From assembly GCF_001424405.1 (NCBI RefSeq), contig NZ_LMPS01000005.1, positions 434,001 through 498,000 of the forward strand: a stretch of 64,000 nucleotides of DNA, in the 5' to 3' direction. This DNA is from Dyadobacter sp. Leaf189. GTDB taxonomy: Bacteria; Bacteroidota; Bacteroidia; Cytophagales; Spirosomataceae. Under the pieces are notes generated by a model. The model saw only the letters and a list, made by a program, of their open reading frames with translations. It was not told where the DNA came from and made no database searches. This document shows, one piece after another, positions 46,055 to 55,284 of this stretch (its first letter is position 1; each line of letters opens with the position of its first letter). The translations under genes and the position numbers were made by a program.

Positions 46055-46200
46055 AGCCTCAAAGTCGGTAAATGTCGTATTGGTAATGCGCATCCTGCAC
46101 GGGCAGGTGCAGCTTCTTTTTTGAGAATAACGGCGGTTACTTACATTAAATTAAACCTATTCTTCCTTTATATATTCAAAAGCAAAACCTTAATCAAAAA

Positions 46201-47664
46201 ATGGACCAAACGAATACACAGAAAGACAGTCCGGCGTCGTCGAGGAGGGATTTTATCAAAGCCTCAGCAACGGCTGCAGCAGGTTTTATGATCGTACCGC
46301 GTCACGTGCTCGGCAAGGGTTACCGCGCACCCAGCGATATGCTGACGGTTGCCGGAGTTGGTGTGGGAGGAAAAGGCAGGTCGGACATTGCGAGCTTTTT
46401 CAAAAGCGGCAAAGCCAACATCGGGTATTTGTGTGACGTAGACGACAGGAGAGCTGCGGAAACTGTGCAAACTTATCCCAAAGCCAAATACTATAAAGAC
46501 TGGCGTGAAATGTTCGAAAAGGAGTCAAAGAACTTTGACGCAGTTTCGGTTTCAACGCCAGACCATACCCACGCTGTAGTAGCAATGGCCGCCATGCAAA
46601 TGGGCAAGCACGTGTATGTGCAAAAGCCGATGACGCACGATATCTGGGAAGCCAGGAAGCTCACCGAAGCAGCTGCCAAATACAAGGTAGTGACGCAAAT
46701 GGGTAACCAGGGTTCATCCGGCGACGGCGTAAGGCAGCTGCACGAATGGTATGATGCCGGCGTGATCGGGGATGTGGATACCGTTTATATCTGGACCAAC
46801 CGGCCGATCTGGCCACAGGGTATTCCCTGGCCGAGCGACAAGCCCGCCGTTCCCAAAGAACTGAACTGGGATTTATGGCTGGGTACCGCTCCATATAAAG
46901 ACTATGTTGACGGACTGATTCCTGGCAGCTGGCGCGGCTGGTGGGATTACGGTACCGGCGCATTGGGCGATCTGGGCTGCCACCTGATGGAAGCTCCTTT
47001 CCGCGTGCTTGGACTCAAATATGCAACTGACATGCAGGCGAGTGTGGGAAGTGTGTTCACAGGTTTTGGTAAAAGGGGTATTTTTCCTGACAGCTGTCCG
47101 CCTTCAAGCCACGCAACTTTGACGTTCCCAAAAACGCCGAGAACAAAAGGTCCGGTCACCATGCACTGGATGGATGGCGGGATCAAACCTGAGCGTCCGG
47201 AAGAGCTGGGACCTAACGAATTGTTCGGTGATGGCAACAGCGGGATCCTGTTTGTGGGTTCCAAAGGTAAGATGATGGCGAGCGAATATGCGGCGAATCC
47301 ACGATTGCTGCCACTTAGCCGGATGCAGGAAGTGAAAGTAAAACAGAAATTTGCACGTGTACCCGGCAGTGCCGACGGTCACTATGCGCAGTGGGTTGAA
47401 GGCTGCATTGCCGGCTATGGTAAAATGGAGCTGAGCTCACCCTTTGAGCTGGCCGGACCTCTCACCGAAGCGATACTGGGTGCCAATCTCGCCATTCGTG
47501 GTGCGGATATGCCAAAAGCGCGCGAGGATGGAAAAGGATTTACGTACCCTGGCAGCAACATGAAAATGCTTTGGGATGCCCAAAATATGAAGGTTACGAA
47601 CTTCGACGAAGTCAACCAATTTGTAAAAAGGAACTACCGCGAAGGCTGGAGCCTGGGAGTTTAG
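46201..47664 (+). CDS. Tat-exported Gfo/Idh/MocA family oxidoreductase
   Basis: A 487-residue NAD(P)-dependent oxidoreductase. A twin-arginine signal (SSRRDFIKASATAAAGF) is at about 14-30. The Rossmann part includes VAGVGVGGKGRSDIASF, then VSVSTPDHTHAVVAMAAMQ and VQKPMTHD (the EKP-like motif). The C-terminal half has the typical GTGALGDLGCHLMEAPFRVL motif. Such exported enzymes oxidise sugar C3 hydroxyls or work with DUF1080 hydrolases, one of which lies at 21702. It is followed by a perfect 18-bp hairpin terminator. Confidence 0.92.
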   Translation: MDQTNTQKDSPASSRRDFIKASATAAAGFMIVPRHVLGKGYRAPSDMLTVAGVGVGGKGRSDIASFFKSGKANIGYLCDVDDRRAAETVQTYPKAKYYKDWREMFEKESKNFDAVSVSTPDHTHAVVAMAAMQMGKHVYVQKPMTHDIWEARKLTEAAAKYKVVTQMGNQGSSGDGVRQLHEWYDAGVIGDVDTVYIWTNRPIWPQGIPWPSDKPAVPKELNWDLWLGTAPYKDYVDGLIPGSWRGWWDYGTGALGDLGCHLMEAPFRVLGLKYATDMQASVGSVFTGFGKRGIFPDSCPPSSHATLTFPKTPRTKGPVTMHWMDGGIKPERPEELGPNELFGDGNSGILFVGSKGKMMASEYAANPRLLPLSRMQEVKVKQKFARVPGSADGHYAQWVEGCIAGYGKMELSSPFELAGPLTEAILGANLAIRGADMPKAREDGKGFTYPGSNMKMLWDAQNMKVTNFDEVNQFVKRNYREGWSLGV

Positions 47665-47673
47665 AATATGAAA

Positions 47674-47713
47674 CAAAGAAAGGGCAGCTCAGAAATGAGC
47701 TGCCCTTTCTTTG
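47674..47713 (+). terminator. terminator hairpin, 18-bp perfect stem with GAAA loop
   Basis: The arms at 47674-47691 and 47696-47713 are exact reverse complements around the tetraloop GAAA. T-rich sequence within and after the right arm (TTTCTTTGTTTG) supports termination of the oxidoreductase gene. Confidence 0.85.
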
Positions 47714-47787
47714 TTTGGTGCCGCATTCAAATAAGTATTTGGCATAATATTTACCATACCACATTGACAACTAAATTCCGTGGTTTT

Positions 47788-48276
47788 ATGGACGCAACAA
47801 AAAATATAGCAGCAGGGCTTGCAGGAGCCGTTGTATTGAACCTGCTTCACGAAGGGACAAGACAGTTTTACGACAAAGCACCGAGGATCAACAAAGTAGG
47901 GGAAGAGGCTCTCTCAAAATCCCTTAAAACGATCAACATCGATCCGCCAAAAGGTAAAAAGCTGTTCGGTCTTACACTCGCCAGCGATTTGCTCAGCAAC
48001 GCCGCATATTATAGTATGGTGGGCAGCGGGAAAGAAGAAAACATTCTCCTCCGTGGTGCAGGTTTTGGTTTTGCTGCCGGTATAGGCGCACTTACATTGA
48101 CCAAGCCGCTGGGGTTAAACGACGCGCCTGTAAACAGGACCGTTCAAACGCAGATCCTAACTGTCGCCTGGTACGTACTTGGCGGACTTGCAGCTGCATT
48201 CGTAGCAAAAAAGATCAGTGAAAAGCCTGAGCTCAATAAGCTGGTAAGCTCCGTAAGCTCCTTCGGACTGTTTTAA
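47788..48276 (+). CDS. unknown small membrane protein
   Basis: A 162-residue protein with about four hydrophobic segments (IAAGLAGAVVLNLLH near 5-20, LTLASDLLSNAAYYSMVG near 64-82, GFGFAAGIGALTL, ILTVAWYVLGGLAAAFVA). A short soluble stretch spans 22-60. I do not recognise a characterised family; Bacteroidota have similar hypothetical proteins. The start is the ATG at 47788, because the longer frame from 47668 would run through the terminator hairpin. Confidence 0.8.
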   Translation: MDATKNIAAGLAGAVVLNLLHEGTRQFYDKAPRINKVGEEALSKSLKTINIDPPKGKKLFGLTLASDLLSNAAYYSMVGSGKEENILLRGAGFGFAAGIGALTLTKPLGLNDAPVNRTVQTQILTVAWYVLGGLAAAFVAKKISEKPELNKLVSSVSSFGLF

Positions 48277-48285
48277 AATACATCT

Positions 48286-51200
48286 TTACCGGGTTGGTGA
48301 GGTAACGTGCATAACGCCCTTCATCACACGCCAGTGGCCCGGAAATGAACAGATAAACGGATAAGCCCCGGGTTGTTCCGGGGCCTTGAAGTTTAGCCGG
48401 AAGCCTTTTCCTGAATTGACCAGAGGTGTGGCAAAAAGCACATCATTAGTAGCCGGCACAAAGTTCTTTTCAAACCCATCTTTCAGTTGCGCCATCGCGT
48501 CAGCAGCTTCTCCCACATGCTGTTCAGCGCCGGGCTTTGTAATCACCACATTATGCGGCATTAAATCCGGGTTGTTGAACACAAGTGAAACTTTCCGGTC
48601 AGCGGGAACATCAAAGGCTGTTTTATCAAAAGCCATTTTCGCTTCCACGGCCGTCAGTACAACTTCTATTGTTCCCAAACTTTCCAGAACATGCAGTAAC
48701 TGCTGTTTTTCGGACAATGCAGATTGACTAACGATCGTCTTCACCGCATTTAAGGCGCTGCCAAAAGCTTCCGAATTCAGGGTGTTTTCGGGGAGGTTTT
48801 TTAGCGAAGACACAAACTCCTCAGCAGACTGTGTTTTCGCAGGCTGCGCGATAACCATTTCCATGAGGATAGGATAGGCAGTTTCGGGAAGGTTCGGGGC
48901 GAGTGTTTTTAGTTTCTCAAAAAATGTGGCTTGCAGAGGCTTGTCCTGCAAGAGGGAAATGCTTTTAACATAATTATCCTGATCTGAGACAATGTACTTT
49001 TGAATGGATTTGTCCGATCCTTCCGCCGTGATGATGGCGGCGTAGCTCATCTGCTTGATGAACAGGCTGTTATCTGCTTTGATGAAACGTTCAAACTGCG
49101 GCTTGCTCCTGGCAAGCTCAGCCTTATCGGCTTTCAATACACGTAATACCAGCTCCTGCCGTCTGTCTGGGCGTTTTTCCTGTTTAAGCGCGTAAAGCAA
49201 AGTGCTCGTTTCGGACAATTCCAGCTCCTTTGCCAGGGTAAGCAGTACCTGCTTCTTTTTCGCCTCCGGTATTGATCGCCGTCCTATTATCTCAACAATC
49301 GCACCATGATTTTTGGGCAATGCCAGCAACTCGCTGTCGGATAAGAAAGGGAGTAAATATTTTTCAATGGGAGGAAGGAACATGGAACGCTGCATTGCTG
49401 CATACCACACCGGCTTTAAATGGCGGAAAGTCTCGGATATGGCGTAGTCAAGATAGTAGTCGGTTGGATGCCGGAGTATATCGAATGCAGCAGATATACC
49501 TTCCTCATTCTCAAAAAAGCTGGCGGCTACAATCGCTTCCAACCTTACCCGCGCAGATTCATCATTGATCCGCTCTCTCAATAAACCCACCGCGCCTGGA
49601 ACGCGTGCATGCCAGAAACGCAGTACCTTCGTCGCAGCAGCACGCGCCTTGGGTTCTTTTACATTCAGCAGCGTTTTCAGCAGAGTCTCCTCAACCACAT
49701 CAAAATCCTGGTACAGCCACAATGCTTCGAGCAGGTGATGTTCATACTCAGGATCTTTGCTGTCCAGGGCAGCAAGCCATTTTTTCAATTCCGGCAGCAC
49801 CTCATTTTCCTGCCTGGCTCTGAGCTGAATGCGCGTTCTGTAACGCAGCCTGTCTTCCGTTGCTTTCAGATTTTCAAGCAGTTCCGGAACTTGCATTTGG
49901 GAAAGGTCGGTCACTTTTGAAAGAGGCCGGTCGCGGTAGCTGATCCGCCACACGCGCCCGTGCGATTTGTCCCTCGCCGGATCACGGGGCGGGTTTTCTC
50001 CGTGGGATATCAGTGGATTGTACCAGTCAACAACATATAAAGCACCGTCGGGGCCAAATTCAAGGTCAATGGGGCGGTAGTTCGGATCGGCAGATTGCAG
50101 CAGCGGCTCTACTTCCTTCCCTACAATGCCCGAGCCTTCATGTACAATGCGGTGCTGCTTGGTACCCTGGAAGCCAATGTTATTATTGACCAGAAAATCG
50201 CCCTGCACCTCCTCCGGAAAGTTGCGGCTGGAAACAATCTCTATGCCGGCGGTAGGCCGCACGCGTGTTTCTGTAAACATATTAATGCGCGGGTGCTTGT
50301 CTGGATAGTTAACTTTTCCGGTCATCGGAGGCGCAAAATAGTTGGATCCGTCAGAGGCATCGCCGATCAGGTGCATGCCCCATTTGTCAAAAACACTTCC
50401 CCAGGGATTGAAGTAAGGATAGGAGATGTAGTGCTGCAGCCGCCCTGTCCTGGGTTCGAAACGGTAAGTCGCGCCTGCATAGGAGCGTACCGGCCCGTAC
50501 GGGGTTTCTACCTGCGTGTTCAGGAAAGTGCCTTCATTGAAGTAAAGCGCGCCGTCTTGTCCGTAAGTGAATGCGTGGGTGGCGTGGTGGCTGTCTTCTG
50601 AGCCAAATCCCGTCAGTACTACTTCCCGCACATCCGCCTTATCGTCGCCATCTGTGTCTTTAAGGAAAAGGATATCCGGTTCCTGGGATACGAATACACC
50701 GCCATTTGCAAATTCGAAACCCAGTGGAAGGTACAGGTCATGGGCAAAAGTGGTATGCTTGTCAGCCTTCCGGTCGCCGTCGGTGTCTTCCAGTATCACA
50801 ATCTTGTCGTGCACGGGAACGCCCGGGAAGTACTGCGGGTAAGTGGGCATTGTGGCTACCCAGAGCCTCCCTTTTGCATCGAAGTTCATGGCAACCGGCT
50901 TTTCAATCGGAAAGTCCTTTTCAGAAGCGAACAGGTTGATCTCGTAACCTGCCGGCAGCTTGAACTTCTCGGTTGTTGCTGGCCAGCTTTCTTCATGGTG
51001 TTTGTGTGCGGCGGCTTTGGCTGCTTCCCCCTGTCGCCCGGTCATCGGGATTGCGGTTTGAAGCACGGGATCAACGGGTTTTCCGCGCCTGTCTATTATA
51101 TCGAGTGCTCTCTGGTAATTATCCTTCCCGTTCCCTTTCGCGAGCTCCCAGATCACCGAGTCAAGCGCAGCCGCCATTTGATTGAGCTTCCGGAGCTCCG

Positions 51201-52170
51201 GCGGAAATGCAATCACACCGAAAGGCTCGCGTCGGCGACCGTAGATATATTCGCCATTTACAGCCCGCCAGCGGTAAAAGAAATGGTCGTCTTTCATTTT
51301 AATGACTTCCGTAAGCCGACTGCTTGCCTCAGACTTAAAGTCAGTTGCCTTTCCAAAACCGAGCGATTGCGACATCCATTCAGCTGCCAGCTGGTACCCC
51401 TCGCGGGTCAGGTGAATGCCGTTGATCGTGATCTTTGGCTTGCCCTTTTCCTGCATGCGCGCCAGAGACGGGGTATAAAGATCTACAAAAAACAGCCCCG
51501 TCAAAGCAGCCATTTTCTTCATGGATTCGGTATAGAGCAACAGATTTTGGTTGTGCTTAGTTGGGTCAGGATAATGAATACCTAGGTTTTCCTGGGCAAT
51601 GGGAGATACCAGCACGAGCTTCGGCGCAGACTTTCCATTGTATTGATTGGCTTGCAAATTTTTGATAAATGTCAAAAAATCTTTTTCAAACTGCGGAATT
51701 CCTGCTGCTCCTTTAAATGCTTCATTCATCCCGAAGCAGAGGAGGATCATATCCGCTTTCTGATCGTATAAATCCTGGTTTAATCCTGCAAAGTTGAGTC
51801 CGACGGGCATGACGATCGGCTCGCCTTCGTGCGTAAAACCTTTAAATGTTACCTCTTTTTCGCCCTCTGTCAGCCGCTTTGTTTTTTCTCCAAAACCCGG
51901 AAAGTTCAGAGGGCGGGGCTGCAAGCCTACTTCGTCGGCGCTCCATCCCATATTCCTCAGCGACAGGTTTTTGCCAGGAAAGCGCAATTGTAAAGCGGTT
52001 TCAAAATAGCCGTAGTGCCTCATTCTGTCAGCAAATGTGTTACCTAAAAGAATGATCCGGTCGCCCTGATTCGGCGAAAAGCCGGGATTAGGGGCTTGTG
52101 CGCTGGTATCAGAGCCACAGGCAATGAATACTGCCAGAAGTATCGGGAGACAAATGCGGAGGTAGCACAT
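48286..52170 (-). CDS. SGNH-dehydrogenase-HEAT-cupredoxin fusion lipoprotein
   Basis: A 1294-residue exported lipoprotein (lipobox VFIACG, Cys18). An SGNH-hydrolase-like domain covers about 30-275, with GNT in place of the usual GDS and INGIHLTREGY near the end. A PVC-type membrane-bound dehydrogenase propeller spans about 410-760 (VAMNFDAKGRLWVATMPTYP, ILEDTDGDRKADK). HEAT-like helical repeats follow at 770-1150. The C-terminal domain is a cupredoxin with copper ligands H1206, C1274, H1279 and M1283 (CSFPGHWRVM). No CxxCH is present. Electron acceptance is probably through copper. The substrate is unknown. Confidence 0.85.
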   Translation of the reverse strand: MCYLRICLPILLAVFIACGSDTSAQAPNPGFSPNQGDRIILLGNTFADRMRHYGYFETALQLRFPGKNLSLRNMGWSADEVGLQPRPLNFPGFGEKTKRLTEGEKEVTFKGFTHEGEPIVMPVGLNFAGLNQDLYDQKADMILLCFGMNEAFKGAAGIPQFEKDFLTFIKNLQANQYNGKSAPKLVLVSPIAQENLGIHYPDPTKHNQNLLLYTESMKKMAALTGLFFVDLYTPSLARMQEKGKPKITINGIHLTREGYQLAAEWMSQSLGFGKATDFKSEASSRLTEVIKMKDDHFFYRWRAVNGEYIYGRRREPFGVIAFPPELRKLNQMAAALDSVIWELAKGNGKDNYQRALDIIDRRGKPVDPVLQTAIPMTGRQGEAAKAAAHKHHEESWPATTEKFKLPAGYEINLFASEKDFPIEKPVAMNFDAKGRLWVATMPTYPQYFPGVPVHDKIVILEDTDGDRKADKHTTFAHDLYLPLGFEFANGGVFVSQEPDILFLKDTDGDDKADVREVVLTGFGSEDSHHATHAFTYGQDGALYFNEGTFLNTQVETPYGPVRSYAGATYRFEPRTGRLQHYISYPYFNPWGSVFDKWGMHLIGDASDGSNYFAPPMTGKVNYPDKHPRINMFTETRVRPTAGIEIVSSRNFPEEVQGDFLVNNNIGFQGTKQHRIVHEGSGIVGKEVEPLLQSADPNYRPIDLEFGPDGALYVVDWYNPLISHGENPPRDPARDKSHGRVWRISYRDRPLSKVTDLSQMQVPELLENLKATEDRLRYRTRIQLRARQENEVLPELKKWLAALDSKDPEYEHHLLEALWLYQDFDVVEETLLKTLLNVKEPKARAAATKVLRFWHARVPGAVGLLRERINDESARVRLEAIVAASFFENEEGISAAFDILRHPTDYYLDYAISETFRHLKPVWYAAMQRSMFLPPIEKYLLPFLSDSELLALPKNHGAIVEIIGRRSIPEAKKKQVLLTLAKELELSETSTLLYALKQEKRPDRRQELVLRVLKADKAELARSKPQFERFIKADNSLFIKQMSYAAIITAEGSDKSIQKYIVSDQDNYVKSISLLQDKPLQATFFEKLKTLAPNLPETAYPILMEMVIAQPAKTQSAEEFVSSLKNLPENTLNSEAFGSALNAVKTIVSQSALSEKQQLLHVLESLGTIEVVLTAVEAKMAFDKTAFDVPADRKVSLVFNNPDLMPHNVVITKPGAEQHVGEAADAMAQLKDGFEKNFVPATNDVLFATPLVNSGKGFRLNFKAPEQPGAYPFICSFPGHWRVMKGVMHVTSPTR

Positions 52171-52281
52171 GGAAGGTATTATGATTGCATTATGACGAAA
52201 ACAATAATTTTTATTGCAATTCAGTAATTTAATGCTGCTGTCTCATCCTGTGCTGTCCTGATTTATAAATATTACTGACGA

Positions 52282-52311
52282 TTGCAGGATTCCTGGAAAT
52301 AATTAGATTTG
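52282..52311 (+). promoter_or_regulatory. Bacteroidota-type promoter of the MFS gene
   Basis: TTG (52282-52284), 19-nt spacer, TAGATTTG (52304-52311). This matches the -33/-7 consensus TTG-N19-TAnnTTTG exactly, about 100 bp before the ATG at 52412. Confidence 0.7.
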
Positions 52312-52411
52312 CTTTATTCCGGAATATACTTCGATGTTTGTCCGCACGGTAGAATTCCATCCTGTCAGGTTTTAAAGAAGAACATTTCCTTACCATTTAC
52401 CCCAAATCCAG

Positions 52412-53698
52412 ATGAAGCCACAGTTAGCCAGACGTCGATGGTTCCGCATTATCCCGGTTGTTTTTGTAACATACAGTCTTGCATACCTCGATCGCGCCAA
52501 CTTTGGTTTCGCGGTAGCAGGCGGAATGTCAGAGGACCTGGGGATTACGCCAAATACATCGACTTTGCTCAGCTCGCTGTTCTTTCTGGGTTATTTCTTT
52601 TTTCAAATACCCGGCGCGCATTACGCCGCAACGCGCACTGCTAAAAAGCTGATTTTCATTTCACTGATACTCTGGGGAGGACTTGCGGCCGCTACGGGAA
52701 TGGTCGCCGATACAAACACGCTGATCGTGATCCGGTTTATGCTGGGTGTGGTTGAAAGTGCAGTAATGCCCGCGATGCTGATCCTGCTGAGCCAGTGGTT
52801 TACCAAAGAAGAACGCTCGCGTGCGAATACTTTCCTGATCCTGGGTAACCCCGTTACGGTACTGTGGATGTCGGTACTGTCAGGCTATCTGATCGAGTCA
52901 ATGGGCTGGCGGTGGATGTTTATTTTACAGGGAGCTCCGGGCATTGTGTGGGCATTTATCTGGTGGAAGCTTATTGACGAGCGCCCAATCAATGCCGATT
53001 GGCTGACTACCGAGGAAAAGCTCGCCGTGGAAGCGAGGCTGAGCGAGGAACAGGCAGGCATTAAGCCGGTAAAGAATTATGCGGAGGCATTTAAATCAAA
53101 AAAAGTAATTCTGCTTTGCCTGCAGTATCTGCTGTGGAGTGTGGGCGTTTACGGCTTCGTGATGTGGCTGCCGTCGATTATCAAGGCTGCGCCGGATATG
53201 AATATGGTAAATACAGGCTGGCTTTCATCGGTTCCGTACCTCTTTGCGGTGATCGGAATGCTGGCTGCTTCTTATTTTTCTGATAAAACCGGTAACAGGA
53301 AAATTTTCGTCTGGCCTTTTTTGCTGATCGCGGCTGTATGCTTGTATGGCGCAGTTTGGCTTGGCCCTGATCAATTCTGGATCTCTTATGCGCTGCTTGT
53401 CGCGGCGGGTGGTGCATTGTATACGCCGTACGGTCCCTTCTTTGCGGCTATCGCTGAAATACTACCTAAAAATGTAGCTGGGGGCGCAATCGGGCTGATT
53501 AATAGTCTGGGTGCGCTGGGTTCATTTGCCGGTTCCTACCTGGTAGGATACCTGAATACTGCCACAGGAAACTTCAATGCGTCTTATACTTTAATGGCAG
53601 TTGCATTGGTGCTCGCTACGATTATTACAATCATTGTAATCCCCGCGCCAGCTCGCCGGCAGGTCAGTCCGGCAGAGGTGAAGACCTTTGATCATTGA
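52412..53698 (+). CDS. MFS transporter (ACS-like family)
   Basis: A 428-residue inner-membrane permease with 12 predicted helices in two halves. SLAYLDRANFGFAVAGG in the first helix and loop, and RFMLGVVESAVMPAMLILLS, match the anion:cation symporter (tartrate/hexuronate-like) group. It probably imports an organic or sugar acid. It lies between two paralogous dehydrogenase genes and just before the SGNH protein, so it may take up their oxidation products. That is inferred from order only. Confidence 0.88.
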   Translation: MKPQLARRRWFRIIPVVFVTYSLAYLDRANFGFAVAGGMSEDLGITPNTSTLLSSLFFLGYFFFQIPGAHYAATRTAKKLIFISLILWGGLAAATGMVADTNTLIVIRFMLGVVESAVMPAMLILLSQWFTKEERSRANTFLILGNPVTVLWMSVLSGYLIESMGWRWMFILQGAPGIVWAFIWWKLIDERPINADWLTTEEKLAVEARLSEEQAGIKPVKNYAEAFKSKKVILLCLQYLLWSVGVYGFVMWLPSIIKAAPDMNMVNTGWLSSVPYLFAVIGMLAASYFSDKTGNRKIFVWPFLLIAAVCLYGAVWLGPDQFWISYALLVAAGGALYTPYGPFFAAIAEILPKNVAGGAIGLINSLGALGSFAGSYLVGYLNTATGNFNASYTLMAVALVLATIITIIVIPAPARRQVSPAEVKTFDH

Positions 53699-53783
53699 AA
53701 AAAACACCTGCATGTTTTGACACACAATGGTTAATTTCCGTTGCTGTCGTCCTTTACAAACTATTACCTAAACCCATAAATGC

Positions 53784-55025
53784 ATGAGAAGTTTAAAAGT
53801 GCCGGTTCTCGCCGGTCACATTGTATTGCTGTTTTTTTTCCTGAGTGGCGGTTTTGTTTCCGGCCAGGACCCGTCTAAAAGTACCGGTTCATCCCGGTTT
53901 ACATTGAAAGATGGCGACCGGGTTGTCTTCCTCGGCAACTCCATTTTCGAGAACGATTTCCAGTTTGGTTACCTGGAAATGATGTTAACCACCCGCTTCT
54001 CTGATAAAGGAGTGACTTTCCGTAATCTTGGCTGGACAGGTGACAATGTGTGGGGAGAAGGCCGGTCCACTTACACCAATCCTCCTACGCCTTACCAGCA
54101 TTTGATGCAGGATATCACCAATGCGAAGCCAACGGTGGTATTTCTTGGTTACGGCGGTGTTGAAGCGCAGGATGGGCGCGAGGGTTTGCCAAAGTTCAAG
54201 GAAGGTTTGAACAAACTGCTTGACAAAATCGATTCCCTGGGCGCGCAAACTGTGCTACTTTCGACTATCCCGGTTGTTTCAAAAGATACGGCCCAGCGCA
54301 TTGCCGAGCGGAATGCAGATCTGGAACTGTACTCCAATGCAATCTCCGAAGTTGCGTCAAGCCGCGGTAAACAGTACCTGGATATTTACAAGCCGGTACT
54401 TGCTGCGAGCAAAAAGGACAGCATCATTGAAAACACAGTACATCTCACCGAGTTGGGTTATTACCAACTGGCTACCATCATGGAAAAGGCACTCGGTCTC
54501 GATGCTGCCAAAGCAACAACCTCCATCACTTTTGCCAAGGACAAGGCAGAAGCTTCGAATGCGAGAGTGCTGAATGGGAGTGCCGCGAATACGCTAGTGA
54601 AATTCGCAGTGGAAAACAAATACCTGCCGCTACCAACGCCAAAATCAGTTTCTGATGTGGTTGACAATGCCAGGACAATCCGCATTTCAGGATTGAAAAA
54701 GGGTTATTACGTTTTAACATCTGAGAATAACCAGGTGGCAGTTGGTTCTGCCAAAGACTGGGAAAAAGGAGTGGAGATTAAGCAGGGACCGCAGTACACC
54801 CAGTCAGAAAGCGTGCAGAATATGATCGTGAGAAAGAACGAGCTGCATTTCTTCCAATACCGCCCTTTAAACCAGACGTACATCATCGGTTTCCGCAGGT
54901 ACGAGCAAGGCAGGCACGTAAAGGGTCTTGAAGAGCAGAACATCCTCATCAAATGGCTGGAAGGACAGATTATTCTGAACAGCGAAGCGAAGGAAGTTGT
55001 GTATGAGTTGAGGAAGGTGGAGTAG
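53784..55025 (+). CDS. exported SGNH/GDSL hydrolase family protein
   Basis: A 413-residue secreted protein with a signal peptide at 1-28 (ending VSGQ). Block I reads RVVFLGNSIFEND (GNS in place of GDS). Then come GVTFRNLGWTGDNVW (block II), FLGYGGVEA and TVHLTELGYYQ (block V, His). The domain is homologous to the N-terminus of the fusion protein at 48286-52170. The C-terminal 130 residues are beta-rich. It is followed 260 bp later by the dehydrogenase paralogue at 55285, which lacks this domain. Confidence 0.85.
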   Translation: MRSLKVPVLAGHIVLLFFFLSGGFVSGQDPSKSTGSSRFTLKDGDRVVFLGNSIFENDFQFGYLEMMLTTRFSDKGVTFRNLGWTGDNVWGEGRSTYTNPPTPYQHLMQDITNAKPTVVFLGYGGVEAQDGREGLPKFKEGLNKLLDKIDSLGAQTVLLSTIPVVSKDTAQRIAERNADLELYSNAISEVASSRGKQYLDIYKPVLAASKKDSIIENTVHLTELGYYQLATIMEKALGLDAAKATTSITFAKDKAEASNARVLNGSAANTLVKFAVENKYLPLPTPKSVSDVVDNARTIRISGLKKGYYVLTSENNQVAVGSAKDWEKGVEIKQGPQYTQSESVQNMIVRKNELHFFQYRPLNQTYIIGFRRYEQGRHVKGLEEQNILIKWLEGQIILNSEAKEVVYELRKVE

Positions 55026-55057
55026 GAACCTCGGCTGTCGGCCATTGCAAGAGCTTT

Positions 55058-55206
55058 GTCACCCTGAGCGGACCGGGCCGCCGGGCGGTCGAAGGGACGT
55101 GCAGGATGCCCTTCGACTCCGCTCAGGGTGACAAAAGGGGCGTAGTGCACGTCCCTTCGACTGCGCTCAGGGTGACAAAAAGGGATGCTCAGGGTGACAA
55201 AAATTG
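55058..55206. repeat. repeats of the GTCACCCTGAGC / CTTCGACTCCGCTCAGGG type
   Basis: One inverted copy (55058-55096, GTCACCCTGAGCGG ... GGTCGAAGGG) is followed by CCCTTCGACTCCGCTCAGGG plus TGACAAAA (55109-55136). A near-identical copy with CTGCGCTCAGGG lies at 55153-55180, and a truncated GCTCAGGGTGACAAAA at 55187-55202. It is a dispersed intergenic palindromic repeat seen in many bacterial genomes. Confidence 0.8.
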
Positions 55207-55284
55207 TCAGCTCAGCTGAATAAGACCGAAGCCTTAAAAAGGCGAAAAAAGAAAGTAACAGAATTGAATAGCTAAACCCAGAAT

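Noticed and set aside
47668-47787. N-terminal extension of the small membrane protein from 47668
   Set aside because: It would be translated from the terminator hairpin of the upstream gene.
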